A stretch of DNA of 64,000 nucleotides from Azophilus sp026709365 (GCA_965200175.1 OZ241345.1:372001-436000); one strand, 5' to 3'. Counted from the stretch's first letter, positions 1-8,479 are shown. Notes: a model not told the origin generated them from the letters alone. Numbers and translations: made by a program.

Positions 1-1
1 C

Positions 2-160
2 GAGGCGCCTGCCGCCGTGGAGGCCGCCATCGACGGGTTCAGGAAGCAGCTCGCCTTCGCCGACCAACGCCTCCGGGACCAAGCGCACTAGGTCGGCGAC
101 CGTTTCACCGGCGCCGACATCATGCTCACCAGCTGCCTTGCCTGGCGCCTCATCAAAACG
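2..160 (+). pseudogene. Glutathione S-transferase C-terminal relic with in-frame stop
   Basis: Reading frame 2 from the left edge gives a tail ending DQRLRDQAH, then a TAG at 89-91, then in the same frame VGDRFTGADIMLTSCLAW. The stretch after the stop looks like the conserved C-terminal helix of glutathione S-transferases (a phi-T/S-x-A-D-I pattern), and the part before the stop looks like the helix that precedes it. Family-like sequence on both sides of one stop in one frame indicates a broken gene rather than a normal 3' end. The similarity fades where the frame enters the 3' end of the convergent ssb gene at 153, so the relic is also truncated. Its 5' part lies outside the window. Read-through of the TAG cannot be excluded from sequence alone. 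Confidence 0.6.
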
Positions 161-638
161 GGATGTCGTCCTCCAGGTCGTCGGCAGCGCCGTCCACCAC
201 GGTGGGTTCGTTGCGGCGGCTGGGCAACGGGCCGGGACCGCCGTCGTTGGCGCCGCCGGATCGATAGCCGTCCTGCCCGGAAGGCCGGTAGCCGTCCTGG
301 CCGCCGCGGCTGTCGAGCATCTGCATCTCCCGGGCAATGACCTCCGTGCGGTAGTTGGTCTGCCCATCCTTCTCCCAGCTGGAAGTGCGCAGGCTGCCCT
401 CGATGTACACCTTGGAGCCCTTGCGCAGGTACTCCCCCGCAATTTCCGCCAAGCGGGCGAAGCAGACCACGTTGTGCCACTCCGTGCGCTCCTGCCGCTC
501 ATTGGTCTGGCGATCGTTCCAGCCTTCGGAAGTCGCCACGCTGAAATTGGCGACCGGCGACCCGGACTGGGTGTAGCGGGTCTCCGGATCGCGGCCCAGA
601 TTGCCGATGAGAATGACCTTGTTGATGCCTCGCGCCAT
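153..638 (-). CDS. ssb: Single-stranded DNA-binding protein
   Basis: 161 residues. SSB coats single-stranded DNA in replication, recombination and repair. The N-terminal OB fold opens with ARGINKVILIGNLGRDPE and contains the typical WHNVV and GSKVYIEGSL segments up to about residue 110. A Gly/Arg/Asp-rich flexible linker follows, and the acidic tail ends DDIPF, the universal SSB tip that docks partner proteins. The length is normal for a proteobacterial SSB. The start ATG at 638 gives the canonical first residues. The gene is convergent with the GST relic on its 3' side. The identification is secure. Confidence 0.97.
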   Translation of the reverse strand: MARGINKVILIGNLGRDPETRYTQSGSPVANFSVATSEGWNDRQTNERQERTEWHNVVCFARLAEIAGEYLRKGSKVYIEGSLRTSSWEKDGQTNYRTEVIAREMQMLDSRGGQDGYRPSGQDGYRSGGANDGGPGPLPSRRNEPTVVDGAADDLEDDIPF

Positions 639-814
639 GAGAGTCCCTTCCGTCCTTTTGTCAGTGGTGCTTTTGTCAGCAGTGCTGTTTCTCGGCAGTG
701 CTTCCCGTTAGCGGTGATTGTCAGCAGTGCTCTTTTGCCAGCAGTGCATTCAGGTTCAAGTCAGGTTGGGGAGTCTATATTATTGATGGGCTGAAACCTA
801 CGGCGATTCTCTGC

Positions 815-3355
815 ATGAGTTGTAAGACATTGACGCGCCAAGCAGGCGATGGCCCACTGCCAACATGGCGATTGCCGCATTCGTTTTCGCTGTTGGTGGC
901 CGCCTTGGCGCTGCTGGCAGGCAGCGCTTCCGGCGCGGCGCGGGGGCTGCCCGATGAGGCCATCGACCTCTCCGCCCAAGCCGCAAACGCGCCTTCAGCT
1001 GCGTCGGCGTTGCAACAGGACTACCGCGGCGCAAACTTGCTGGACATCCGCACCCCCGCGCTGTCAGCGGCGCAGCGATTGGCCATTGGCGGCAACCGGC
1101 GCGGCCCGACGCTGGTCGGCGTGGGGCAGGCGGTGCCCGACGCCTACCAAGGCGAACTCAGCGCGCTGCTGGAGTGGAACCCCGCACCCGGCGGCGGCCT
1201 AGTTGCGGCGTTCCAGATCACCGCCCCGGACGCCAAAGCCCTGCGCGTCGGCCTTGAGGGGAGCTTGCCGGAGGGCGCGGCGGTGCGGTTCTTCAGCCCA
1301 ACGGATGCCGGCCAGCGGTTCGAACCCTACGGGCGGACCGACTTTCTCCCCGCCCAAGGCCGCGTCAAGGCTAAGGTCGGCGCCGTCGAAACGTCGGTTG
1401 GCGATGCGCAGCCCTTGATCTGGTCACCCAGCGTGGCCGGCAGCATCCTGGGCGTCGAGATCACCCTGCCCAGCGCGGCGGCGCTTGCCGAGTTGTCGCT
1501 GAGGGTGGCGCAGATTTCCAACATTCAATCCACGGTTTCGCAGCCAGCGGCATCCTCCAGCAACGCCAGCGCCTGCCAAGCCGTTGACGTCGCCTGCGCC
1601 AGCACCCCAAGCTGCTCCAGGACCGCCACGGTGCGCATCCGATTCACCCGACCCGACGGCAACTCCTACACCTGCACGGCAACCACCATCAACGACCATC
1701 GGGACGCCCAAGCCCGGCTGGCCAACAGCCACCTCCTGACCGCCCACCACTGCATCGCCTCCCAATCCGCGGCGGAGTCCTTGGAGGCTTGGTGGCATGA
1801 CCAATCGGCGGGCTGCGGCAGCGCTGGGCGGAGCGCCCGATACGCCGCCTACCGGGGCGGTGCGGACCTCCTCGTCAGCCACTCCGCCTCCGACCACAGC
1901 CTGCTGCGCTTGCGCAAGCGCGTGCCCGACACTGCCATCTGCTGGAAGACGTGGTCCACCGAAGGAGGCAAGGCGGGCGAGGCCGTTGAGTCGGTACACC
2001 ATCCTGCCGGCGGCCGCAAGGAGTGGGCCGAAGGGCAGTTGAAGCGGGCCGTGACCACCATCCTGACCGATGCCGACGACCAGCAGGTTGACGCCTACGA
2101 GGTTGACGTCACGCAAGGGGCGCTGATCGGCGGCAGCAGCGGCGCCGGCCTGTTTGCCAGCGGTTCGGACAATCGCCTGATCGGCGTGCTCTCCGGCGGC
2201 CCTGACGACAACTGTGCGGCAAACTACTTCGGGCGCTTCGACCGTTTCCTGCCCTATGCGCAACCCTACCTTCAGCCGGATGCAAGCGCTACCGGCGACG
2301 ACCACGGCGGCTCGGTCGCAGGCGCCACCTTGGTGGCGCTTGGCTCCGTCACCACAGGCAGCCTGATGGCTGGCGATACGGACATCTTCGAGTTTGAAAT
2401 CTTGGAGTCCGGCACCGTCACCGTGCAAACCGAGGGCAGCACCGACACCCGGGGCACCCTGCTGAACGCCGACGGGGCCAGCATCTTCAGCGACGACGAC
2501 CGCGGCCGGGGCAGCAACTTCCGCATCGACAAAAAGGTTGCTCCCGGCACCTACTACATTGAGGTCAAGGGCTTCGACAGCCGGGTGGCCGGCGCCTACA
2601 CCCTGCTGGTTGACTTCACGCCCGGCACCTTGGTCGCCCACGTCGTGCCGCTGTTCCTCGCCGACGGCGACAGCCGCCGCGAAAGCTTCCTGCGCATCGT
2701 CAACCGATCACCCAACAGCGGCATCGTCCGCATAGCCGCTCGCGACGATGCGGGCGAGCCTTACGGACCGATCCGGGTGGCTTTGGAAAGCCGCCAAGCG
2801 ATTCATCTGAACTCCTCCGACATGGAGCGCGGCAATGAGGCCAAGCCGCTCTCCGGCGGCTTGGGGGACGGCGAGGGCGACTGGCATTTGACGCTCAGCA
2901 CATCCTTGGACATCAGGCCCCAAGCCTACGTGCGCACGGCCGATGGGTTCGTGACCGGCCTGCACGACCTCGTGGGCAGCCCCGGCAAGGCCCACAACGT
3001 CATCTTCTTCAACCCTGGCAGCAATTCCCGCCAACGCAGCCTGCTGCGCCTGATCAACCCGCAAGGCTACGGCGTGAACGTGCTCATCGACGGACGCGAC
3101 GACCAAGGCAAGGCATCGCCGAAGGGCTTGGCGCGCGTGCGCGTGCCGCCGTGGGCGACCGTCACGCTGACCGCCGAACAGCTGGAATCCGGCGATTCCG
3201 GCGCCGGGCTGACCGGCGCTTTGGGCGATGGAGCCGGCAAGTGGCAGCTCTTCATCACCTCCGACGCCGAGATTCAAGTGATGAGCCTGCTGGAGGGGCC
3301 TGCGGGGCAGCTTTCCAACCTGTCAACGATCAACGGCCTGACCGAGCGGGAATAG
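815..3355 (+). CDS. Secreted trypsin-fold serine protease with PPC domain and duplicated C-terminal domain
   Basis: 846 residues from the ATG at 815. The frame is open upstream to 698, but 815 puts a signal-peptide-like hydrophobic run (SLLVAALALLAGSASG) near residue 30. The triad of a chymotrypsin-fold protease is visible: TAHHC (His about 310), SASDHSLL (Asp about 360) and GGSSGAG (Ser about 442), which recalls lysyl-endopeptidase-like secreted enzymes. A bacterial pre-peptidase C-terminal (PPC) beta-sandwich follows at about 512-600 with GDTDIFEFE and GTYYIEVKG. Two related modules of about 110 residues close the protein (about 606-718 and 727-836), sharing FLRIVN/LLRLIN and GDGEGDW/GDGAGKW. 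The substrate is unknown. It probably acts outside the cytoplasm. Confidence 0.8.
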   Translation: MSCKTLTRQAGDGPLPTWRLPHSFSLLVAALALLAGSASGAARGLPDEAIDLSAQAANAPSAASALQQDYRGANLLDIRTPALSAAQRLAIGGNRRGPTLVGVGQAVPDAYQGELSALLEWNPAPGGGLVAAFQITAPDAKALRVGLEGSLPEGAAVRFFSPTDAGQRFEPYGRTDFLPAQGRVKAKVGAVETSVGDAQPLIWSPSVAGSILGVEITLPSAAALAELSLRVAQISNIQSTVSQPAASSSNASACQAVDVACASTPSCSRTATVRIRFTRPDGNSYTCTATTINDHRDAQARLANSHLLTAHHCIASQSAAESLEAWWHDQSAGCGSAGRSARYAAYRGGADLLVSHSASDHSLLRLRKRVPDTAICWKTWSTEGGKAGEAVESVHHPAGGRKEWAEGQLKRAVTTILTDADDQQVDAYEVDVTQGALIGGSSGAGLFASGSDNRLIGVLSGGPDDNCAANYFGRFDRFLPYAQPYLQPDASATGDDHGGSVAGATLVALGSVTTGSLMAGDTDIFEFEILESGTVTVQTEGSTDTRGTLLNADGASIFSDDDRGRGSNFRIDKKVAPGTYYIEVKGFDSRVAGAYTLLVDFTPGTLVAHVVPLFLADGDSRRESFLRIVNRSPNSGIVRIAARDDAGEPYGPIRVALESRQAIHLNSSDMERGNEAKPLSGGLGDGEGDWHLTLSTSLDIRPQAYVRTADGFVTGLHDLVGSPGKAHNVIFFNPGSNSRQRSLLRLINPQGYGVNVLIDGRDDQGKASPKGLARVRVPPWATVTLTAEQLESGDSGAGLTGALGDGAGKWQLFITSDAEIQVMSLLEGPAGQLSNLSTINGLTERE

Positions 3356-3389
3356 CGCGCCCGCCCGCGAACAAGAGTGATTTTGCGCC

Positions 3390-3414
3390 TAGGAGCCTGC
3401 AGCGCAGGCTCCTA
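3390..3414. other. Perfect 11-bp-stem hairpin between convergent genes
   Basis: TAGGAGCCTGC and GCAGGCTCCTA form a perfect stem around the three-base loop AGC. The element sits between the stop codons of the protease (+) and the MurG-like gene (-). Neither strand has a T tract directly after the stem, so it is not a canonical intrinsic terminator, although it may still stop or stabilise transcripts from both sides. The bases CCTAAAACCCA on its right recur near 7101-7110 inside the inverted-repeat element upstream of purM. Confidence 0.5.
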
Positions 3415-3422
3415 AAACCCAA

Positions 3423-4499
3423 CTACTCGCGAGCCGGAACGCTGAGTCCGCCCAAGCGGGCGATGGCGTCAGCCAGGACGTCCACCGTCGGCAAGGCCTG
3501 AAATCCGGCCAGTCGGTCAGTCCATTGGTCGTGCTCGGCCAGCAGGCCTTGGACCGCCTCAGCCAGCCGAGGGGCGTTCAAGTCCTCTTCCGGGATCACG
3601 AGGCTGTAGCCCGCCCGCTCCGCGTAGTCGGCGTTCTCGATTTGGTCGCCGCGGCTGGCCGTCTTCGGCAAAGGAACCAGCAGGTTCGGCTTGCCCAAGG
3701 CGAGCAATTCAAAAAGGGCGTTGGCCCCGGCCCGGGAGACCACGGCATCGGCCGCCGCCAGCAAGTCGCCCCAGCCCTCGGCTACGAACTCAAACGCCCG
3801 GTAGCCGGGCAAATCCAACGGCACGGCCTTGCCTGGGCCGCAGACGTGCGCTAAGTGACACTGCTTCACGAGTTGCGGAGCGGCTTGGCGAACCACGGCG
3901 TTCAATGAGTCGGCCCCCAAACTGCCGCCGGTCACCAGCACCAGCGGAACGCCTGCCGATGCGCCGGCCCGCTCCCGTCCCAGGGCCGGCTCCCCGTTCA
4001 GCAGTTCGGGCCGCACCGGCGATCCGCTATGGATGAGCTCGCCGCGCAGCCTGCGCGGGCGCGCAATCGGAAAACTGGTGGCCAGCGCGCTGAGGAAGGG
4101 CATGGCCAGACGATTGGCGAGACCCGGCGAAAAATCCGACTCATGGGCGATGACGGGTATTCGCCGCAGCCAGCCGGCCAACACCACGGGAAAGCTCACG
4201 AAGCCGCCCTTGGAAAAGATCACGTCCGGCCGCAACCGGCCGAGCAGCCGATGGCTTTGCCACAGGCCGCGCAGCACCGAGAACGCATCGGTGGCGTTGC
4301 GCCAGGAGAAGTAACGCCGCAGCTTGCCCGAGGCGATGCCGTGGTAGGCCACGTCCTCACCGGCCAAGTAGTCCGCCTCGGCGCCGTTCGCCCGGCCGAT
4401 GTAGGCCAGCTCCGCGCCCCGAGCCCGCAGGGCGCGCATCACCGGCACGGCGGGGAGGACGTGGCCGGCGGAGCCGCCGCCGGTGAAGACCACCTTCAT
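3423..4499 (-). CDS. MurG-family UDP-GlcNAc transferase
   Basis: 358 residues with GT-B fold. MurG adds GlcNAc to lipid I on the cytoplasmic face of the inner membrane to make lipid II. The N-terminal half has the glycine-rich loop GGGSAGHVLPAVPV and DVIFSKGGFVSFPV; the C-terminal half has VTGGSLGADSLN and a nucleotide-binding SRAGANALFELLALGKPNLLVPLP segment. The acceptor-site motif reads HESDFSPGLANRL, closer to the form I associate with Firmicutes and Bacteroidetes MurG than to the HEQN form of enteric MurG. The gene lies outside a division/cell-wall cluster and overlaps the end of hda by one base (TAATG), so it is probably expressed with hda. It may be the only MurG of the cell or a second copy with another acceptor. 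Confidence 0.8.
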   Translation of the reverse strand: MKVVFTGGGSAGHVLPAVPVMRALRARGAELAYIGRANGAEADYLAGEDVAYHGIASGKLRRYFSWRNATDAFSVLRGLWQSHRLLGRLRPDVIFSKGGFVSFPVVLAGWLRRIPVIAHESDFSPGLANRLAMPFLSALATSFPIARPRRLRGELIHSGSPVRPELLNGEPALGRERAGASAGVPLVLVTGGSLGADSLNAVVRQAAPQLVKQCHLAHVCGPGKAVPLDLPGYRAFEFVAEGWGDLLAAADAVVSRAGANALFELLALGKPNLLVPLPKTASRGDQIENADYAERAGYSLVIPEEDLNAPRLAEAVQGLLAEHDQWTDRLAGFQALPTVDVLADAIARLGGLSVPARE

Positions 4500-5179
4500 T
4501 ACAGGTCAAGCACCTTCTTCAGTAAAGGCACCGTCAGCCGCCGTTGCTCGTTCCAAGCCGCCCGATCCAAGCGCTCAAAGTCGTCCAGCAGGCGGGACAG
4601 CGCGCGCTCCCTTCGAGCGAACCAGAAGTCCAGCACCGGCCGCGGCACCTCAAGCCCGCGCCGACGCGCCCGAGCGGCGAGCACCAGCCCCTTGCCGGCG
4701 TCGTCCAGTTCCCGGACCTCCCAGGACGACGCGGCGCGCAGGCGGGAAGCCAAGTCGTCCAAGGCGAAGCCCATGGCGGCGGCGGGCCGCTCCGCCGCCA
4801 CCAGCAGGCAATGGCCTCTCGCCACCAACCCCTGATAGAGGCCCATCACAGCCCGCTCCAAATCGATGCGCCCCAACCAACGCGGCAAGTCGTCAAGCGC
4901 CACCAAGTCGTAGCCGGCAAGGCCCCGCAGCACTTCCGGATCCTCCGGAGCCGAGGCCAAGGGCACGTATGCCACCTTGGCGCCGAGGCCGACCTGCCAG
5001 TGGCAGGCCGCATGGGCCAGATGGGACTTGCCCGATGCCGGCGGCCCCCAAAGCCAGAGCGCCGCAAAGCCATCGCCAGGCCGCACCAGCCGGTCAACCA
5101 GCTCGCCATTGCCGCCAACGACGTAGTTGGCGAAGGTGCGGCCCTCCGGAGCGGCAAAAGGCAGAGGCTGTTGATGCAC
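4499..5179 (-). CDS. hda: DnaA regulatory inactivator Hda
   Basis: 226 residues. Hda is a DnaA-like AAA+ protein that, with the DNA-bound sliding clamp, stimulates ATP hydrolysis by DnaA to prevent re-initiation of replication. The N-terminus MHQQPLPF holds the clamp-binding motif (QxxLPF type). The P-loop is GPPASGKSHL and the Walker B region is LVALDDLPRW. The DnaA C-terminal DNA-binding domain is absent, as expected for Hda. It is followed with a one-base overlap by the MurG-like gene and preceded by a phosphatidyltransferase gene 4 bases away, an order close to that of other gammaproteobacteria. Confidence 0.92.
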   Translation of the reverse strand: MHQQPLPFAAPEGRTFANYVVGGNGELVDRLVRPGDGFAALWLWGPPASGKSHLAHAACHWQVGLGAKVAYVPLASAPEDPEVLRGLAGYDLVALDDLPRWLGRIDLERAVMGLYQGLVARGHCLLVAAERPAAAMGFALDDLASRLRAASSWEVRELDDAGKGLVLAARARRRGLEVPRPVLDFWFARRERALSRLLDDFERLDRAAWNEQRRLTVPLLKKVLDL

Positions 5180-5183
5180 GGGT

Positions 5184-5756
5184 CTATGGCCTCAGCTGCT
5201 TATTGCGCCAAGCCTTCAGGCTCCAAGTGACCACGTAGTCCACGCCCGAAGCCACGCTTAGGCCCGCCACCAAGTAAAGGCACCAGGGGTCCGCCACTCT
5301 CAGGGCCAGATCGCTGGGCGCACCGAAACCGCACAGTCCGAACAGCACCAGGAGCAGAACGACGATCTGCACGGCTGTGTTGGCCTTGCCGATCAAGGTT
5401 GGCGACATCGAGAGCTCGTGGAACCACAGCCGATAGACGCCCGCTCCGGCAAGTATGACCGCATCCCGGCCCACGACCACCGCAGCCAGCCACAACGGGA
5501 CCACGCCCTGGACGGTCAGCGCCAGAAACACCGCCACCACCATCACCTTGTCGGCCAACGGATCCACGAAGGCCCCGAACTCGGTGGCCCAGCCGAAGCG
5601 CCGCGCCAAGAAGCCGTCCACGGCATCCGAAGCCCCGGCCACGGCCATGAGCACCAGCGCCTCAGGGTAGCGCATCTGCCAAAGCAGCCAAGCGATCGGC
5701 GCCACCAGCAGGATGCGCAGCAGGGTAATGCCATTGGGCAGTTGGGAGAGCTTCAC
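5184..5756 (-). CDS. CDP-alcohol phosphatidyltransferase (PgsA-like)
   Basis: 190 residues, integral inner-membrane enzyme of phospholipid synthesis that transfers a phosphatidyl group from CDP-diacylglycerol to an alcohol. The family signature D-x2-D-G-x2-A-R-x8-G-x3-D-x3-D is complete: DAVDGFLAR followed by GAFVDPLADK. Hydrophobic segments surround it, beginning ITLLRILLVAPIAWLL. The N-terminus LSQLPNGITLLRILL resembles phosphatidylglycerophosphate synthases, but the acceptor alcohol cannot be read from the sequence. Start and stop overlap or nearly abut DUF2066 upstream (4-base overlap) and hda downstream, so the four minus-strand genes form one operon. Confidence 0.88.
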   Translation of the reverse strand: MKLSQLPNGITLLRILLVAPIAWLLWQMRYPEALVLMAVAGASDAVDGFLARRFGWATEFGAFVDPLADKVMVVAVFLALTVQGVVPLWLAAVVVGRDAVILAGAGVYRLWFHELSMSPTLIGKANTAVQIVVLLLVLFGLCGFGAPSDLALRVADPWCLYLVAGLSVASGVDYVVTWSLKAWRNKQLRP

Positions 5757-6886
5757 GGGCTGTCAACGGGCTGTCTGGTGGGGCGGTCGCCGCCGCGGCC
5801 GGCTTGACCGCTGGACCGCTCAGCGAGCGGGTCCGGGGGCAGTTGCCGGCTGGCCAGCGGACGCTGAAGGTCCGCGCCGCGCCAGGTCAATCGGTTGGTC
5901 CGTTGGCCTGGAGCCGGCCCGGCCAACCAGCCATCCGCCTGGAGCAGCGTTAAGAGGCGGCCCACTTCCGCTCGACTGCTCACTTGGATGTCCAACCGAT
6001 CCTGGCTCAAGCCGACCACCGCCACATCCTTCAGGTACTCCAGACCGGCGAGGTGGCGCAACAGGCGGCCGTAGTGCAGCGGCGAGGTGATGCCGCCGAC
6101 GATCCATGAGGTCACCTGCGCGGGACGCCAGGCAATGGCGTCGCGGCTGGCCATGGCGTCGGCGAGGAAGCCGGCTCCGGCAGCGCCGGCTTGGGGTAGG
6201 TCCAAGCTGTTGACTTGCCATGTGAATTCGTCACTGCCCCGCCAATGCGAGAACTCCCCGGACCATCGCTCGTCCGCGCCCAGCCGCAATCGGCCGATCA
6301 GCACGGCCGCAGCGCCGTAACGGCGCGACGCCTCGGCGAGAACCAAGCTGGAGCGGCCCCACACCGCCGCTGGCTGCACCCGCAACTGATCGCGCAGATC
6401 CATCAGCGGCAAGCGCGCCTCAACCCCGCGCCGACGGGCCTCGGCCACTAACGCTGCGGCCAGTGGGTGGCCCCCGCGAACGATCTGCCGGGCGCCGTTC
6501 GCCTCCAGCGCCAGCCAAGCGATGGCGGGCGGACGGCGCAGGGGCCACAGCGGCAGCTTGGCCTGGTCGATCAGTTCCAGCACGGCGGATGGCGTGAAGA
6601 ACAGCTTAAGGCGATCATCAGCCACAACGAGATAGCGGTCGTAGTAGCGCTCCGGTTGGCTCAGCGCTTCCCGCAGCACGGGCTCCGCCGGCAACGGCGC
6701 GGTGCCGCTCAGGCGGATCAGCACCCGCTCGAGTCCCGCCCGCGCCGCGTTGCGCCGCATGAAGGCGGACTGATCCGCCACCTCAACTTCCGCCTCGTAG
6801 AAGCCGGGCGCGACCGCACGGGCAGGGTCCGCCGCCAAAACCGAGCCGAACGCGGCAGCAACCGCCATGAGGAACCTAAACTGCAT
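5753..6886 (-). CDS. DUF2066 family exported protein
   Basis: 377 residues. The N-terminus MQFRFLMAVAAAFGSVLAADPARA is a signal peptide, followed by FYEAEVEVADQSAFMRRNAA, RAGLERVLIRLSG and FFTPSAVLELIDQAKLPLWP, the pattern of DUF2066 proteins. The function is unknown. The family is typically found next to purM and hda in gammaproteobacteria, as here, in divergent orientation to purM. The last 100 residues are low in motif content, ending in a Pro/Arg-rich tail that overlaps the phosphatidyltransferase start by 4 bases. It heads a probable DUF2066-phosphatidyltransferase-hda-MurG transcript. Confidence 0.85.
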   Translation of the reverse strand: MQFRFLMAVAAAFGSVLAADPARAVAPGFYEAEVEVADQSAFMRRNAARAGLERVLIRLSGTAPLPAEPVLREALSQPERYYDRYLVVADDRLKLFFTPSAVLELIDQAKLPLWPLRRPPAIAWLALEANGARQIVRGGHPLAAALVAEARRRGVEARLPLMDLRDQLRVQPAAVWGRSSLVLAEASRRYGAAAVLIGRLRLGADERWSGEFSHWRGSDEFTWQVNSLDLPQAGAAGAGFLADAMASRDAIAWRPAQVTSWIVGGITSPLHYGRLLRHLAGLEYLKDVAVVGLSQDRLDIQVSSRAEVGRLLTLLQADGWLAGPAPGQRTNRLTWRGADLQRPLASRQLPPDPLAERSSGQAGRGGDRPTRQPVDSP

Positions 6887-6904
6887 GAAGGCGCACCTTT
6901 CTAC

Positions 6905-7134
6905 CTAGTGTGCTGAACCTCAACATGTGTGATTGTTCGTGGCCATTTCGGCCCCCGGCCGCGTTGCTCCTTGGAGCCCTCAGCCGGGGAGCGCGAGGGG
7001 CAAGCCCCTCGCTTGAAACTGTGTGGGGCCTGCCACAAGGCGTTCTCGCTCTTTCCGGCAACGGAAAGGCCCTTGCACGGGAACCGAAACGGCGTAGCGC
7101 CTAAAACCCACTCATTTGGGGTTCAGCACACTCG
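6905..7134. repeat. Inverted-end element (about 230 bp) upstream of DUF2066 and purM
   Basis: CTAGTGTGCTGAACCTCAA at 6905-6923 is matched in inverted orientation by TTGGGGTTCAGCACACTCG at 7116-7134, with a perfect 13-bp core (AGTGTGCTGAACC). The interior has smaller palindromes such as GCGAGGGGCAAGCCCCTCGC and CTTTCCGGCAACGGAAAG and no convincing gene. The structure fits a miniature inverted-repeat element or a large cruciform regulatory region. No clear target duplication was seen. Confidence 0.55.
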
Positions 7135-7429
7135 TGTCCCGTCCCGCCACATGGCAGGTTCCGCGCCGAGCCTCGATTCTAACCGAATGCGCGGAGCAAT
7201 CCGGTGACAAGCCTCTAAACCAACTTCAGCCAAGGAAGTTGGGTGGGGGTTGCCGGTTCATTTCGAGGGCGGGACGCCCTCGCTTCGCGGATCGCTGCCC
7301 AAGCCAAGCGGATTCCCGGAGCGAGTTCCGCCCTCGATGGGAAACCCGCCGGAACAACGCAGCGGATTGGCACACACACTCAGCATCGGCTGAAACATGT
7401 TTGCCGGCATGTCCGGTTAAACTGTCGCC
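7135..7429. repeat. purM upstream region with dispersed repeat (7313-7411)
   Basis: This gene-free stretch contains an inverted GAGGGCGGGACGCCCTC at 7265-7281 and a segment at 7313-7411 that is repeated, imperfectly, at 56008-56111. The shared pieces include CCGCCCTCGAT, GGAAACCCGCCGG, CGCAGCGG, GCACAC and CGGCTGAA. Both copies end shortly before the start of a plus-strand gene (purM here, a carboxylesterase there). No coding potential was seen. Confidence 0.5.
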
Positions 7430-8479
7430 ATGAGCAACGGGCTGACCTATCGGGCCGCGGGCGTGAACATCGATGCCGGCAACGAACTCGTGCAGCGAAT
7501 CGCGCCGGCCTGCCGCGCCACCCACCGCCCGGAAACGCTCAGCCATCTTGGCGGCTTTGCCGCTCTGAGCGAACTGCCCGCAGGCTACCGCCGCCCCGTC
7601 CTGGTCAGCGGCACCGATGGGGTGGGCACCAAGCTCAAGCTCGCCATCGACTGCGGGCAGCACGACGGCGTCGGCCAGGACCTGGTGGCCATGTGCGCCA
7701 ACGACGTCCTGGTCTGCGGCGCCGAACCCTTCCTCTTCCTCGACTACTACGCCACTGGCAAGCTGGACGTGGACGTGGCCGAGGCGGTCATCAAAGGCAT
7801 CGCCGCCGGCTGCCAGTTGGCCGGCTGCGCCCTGGCCGGCGGCGAAACCGCGGAAATGCCCGGCTTCTACCGCGACGGCGACTACGACTTGGCGGGCTTC
7901 TGCGTCGGCGTGGCCGAGCGGGACCGCATCATCGACGGCGCCCGCATCGAGGTCGGCGACGCCCTGCTGGGCCTCGCCTCAAGCGGTCCGCACGCCAACG
8001 GCTACGCCTTGATCCGGCGTATCCTGCACGACAAGGGGCTGGCCAATGACGCCACGCTCACCAAAGCCTTGCTGACGCCGACCCGCATCTACGCCCGCTC
8101 GGTGCAGGCCCTGCTCGCCGAAGCCGAGGTGCGCGGCATGGCCCACATCACCGGCGGCGGCTTCCTTGAGAACCTGCCCCGCATGCTGGCGAACGATGAT
8201 CTGGCGGCACGGGTGCGTCTTGACGCCTGGGACCGGCCCGACATCTTCAGTTGGCTGCAGCAAGCCGGCGGCATCGAGGAGACCGAGATGCTGCGCACCT
8301 TCAACTGCGGCATCGGCTTCGTGCTTTGCGTGCCGGCCCACGAGGCCGAACCAGCGATGCGGCAGCTTGCGGCCCAGGGCGAGCGCGTCTTCCGCATCGG
8401 CGAGATCGTGCCCGCCCAAGCTCAACCGCAATCGGGGGAGTTGGTTCTAGGTTTCAACGCTCGGAGAATGCGTCGATGA
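7430..8479 (+). CDS. purM: Phosphoribosylformylglycinamidine cyclo-ligase
   Basis: 349 residues. PurM (AIR synthetase) closes the imidazole ring in purine synthesis with ATP in the cytoplasm. Diagnostic segments are LTYRAAGVNIDAGNELV at the N-terminus, VSGTDGVGTKLKLA, GQDLVAMCANDVLVCGAEPLF-like FLDYYATGKLD, the GGETAEMPGFY loop and HITGGGFLENLPR. Length is normal. The start ATG gives the family-typical MSNGLTYRAAGV. The stop overlaps an ATG of a short open frame (ATGA) where purN would usually begin in this group, but no purN is present. Confidence 0.96.
   Translation: MSNGLTYRAAGVNIDAGNELVQRIAPACRATHRPETLSHLGGFAALSELPAGYRRPVLVSGTDGVGTKLKLAIDCGQHDGVGQDLVAMCANDVLVCGAEPFLFLDYYATGKLDVDVAEAVIKGIAAGCQLAGCALAGGETAEMPGFYRDGDYDLAGFCVGVAERDRIIDGARIEVGDALLGLASSGPHANGYALIRRILHDKGLANDATLTKALLTPTRIYARSVQALLAEAEVRGMAHITGGGFLENLPRMLANDDLAARVRLDAWDRPDIFSWLQQAGGIEETEMLRTFNCGIGFVLCVPAHEAEPAMRQLAAQGERVFRIGEIVPAQAQPQSGELVLGFNARRMRR

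Noticed and set aside
1424..2641. 405-codon minus-strand open frame across the protease gene
   Set aside because: Gly/Val/Ala/Gln-rich shadow with no domain; the plus strand encodes a complete protease triad.
3390..3414. Canonical intrinsic terminator
   Set aside because: The stem is strong but neither strand has a following T tract; listed only as a hairpin.
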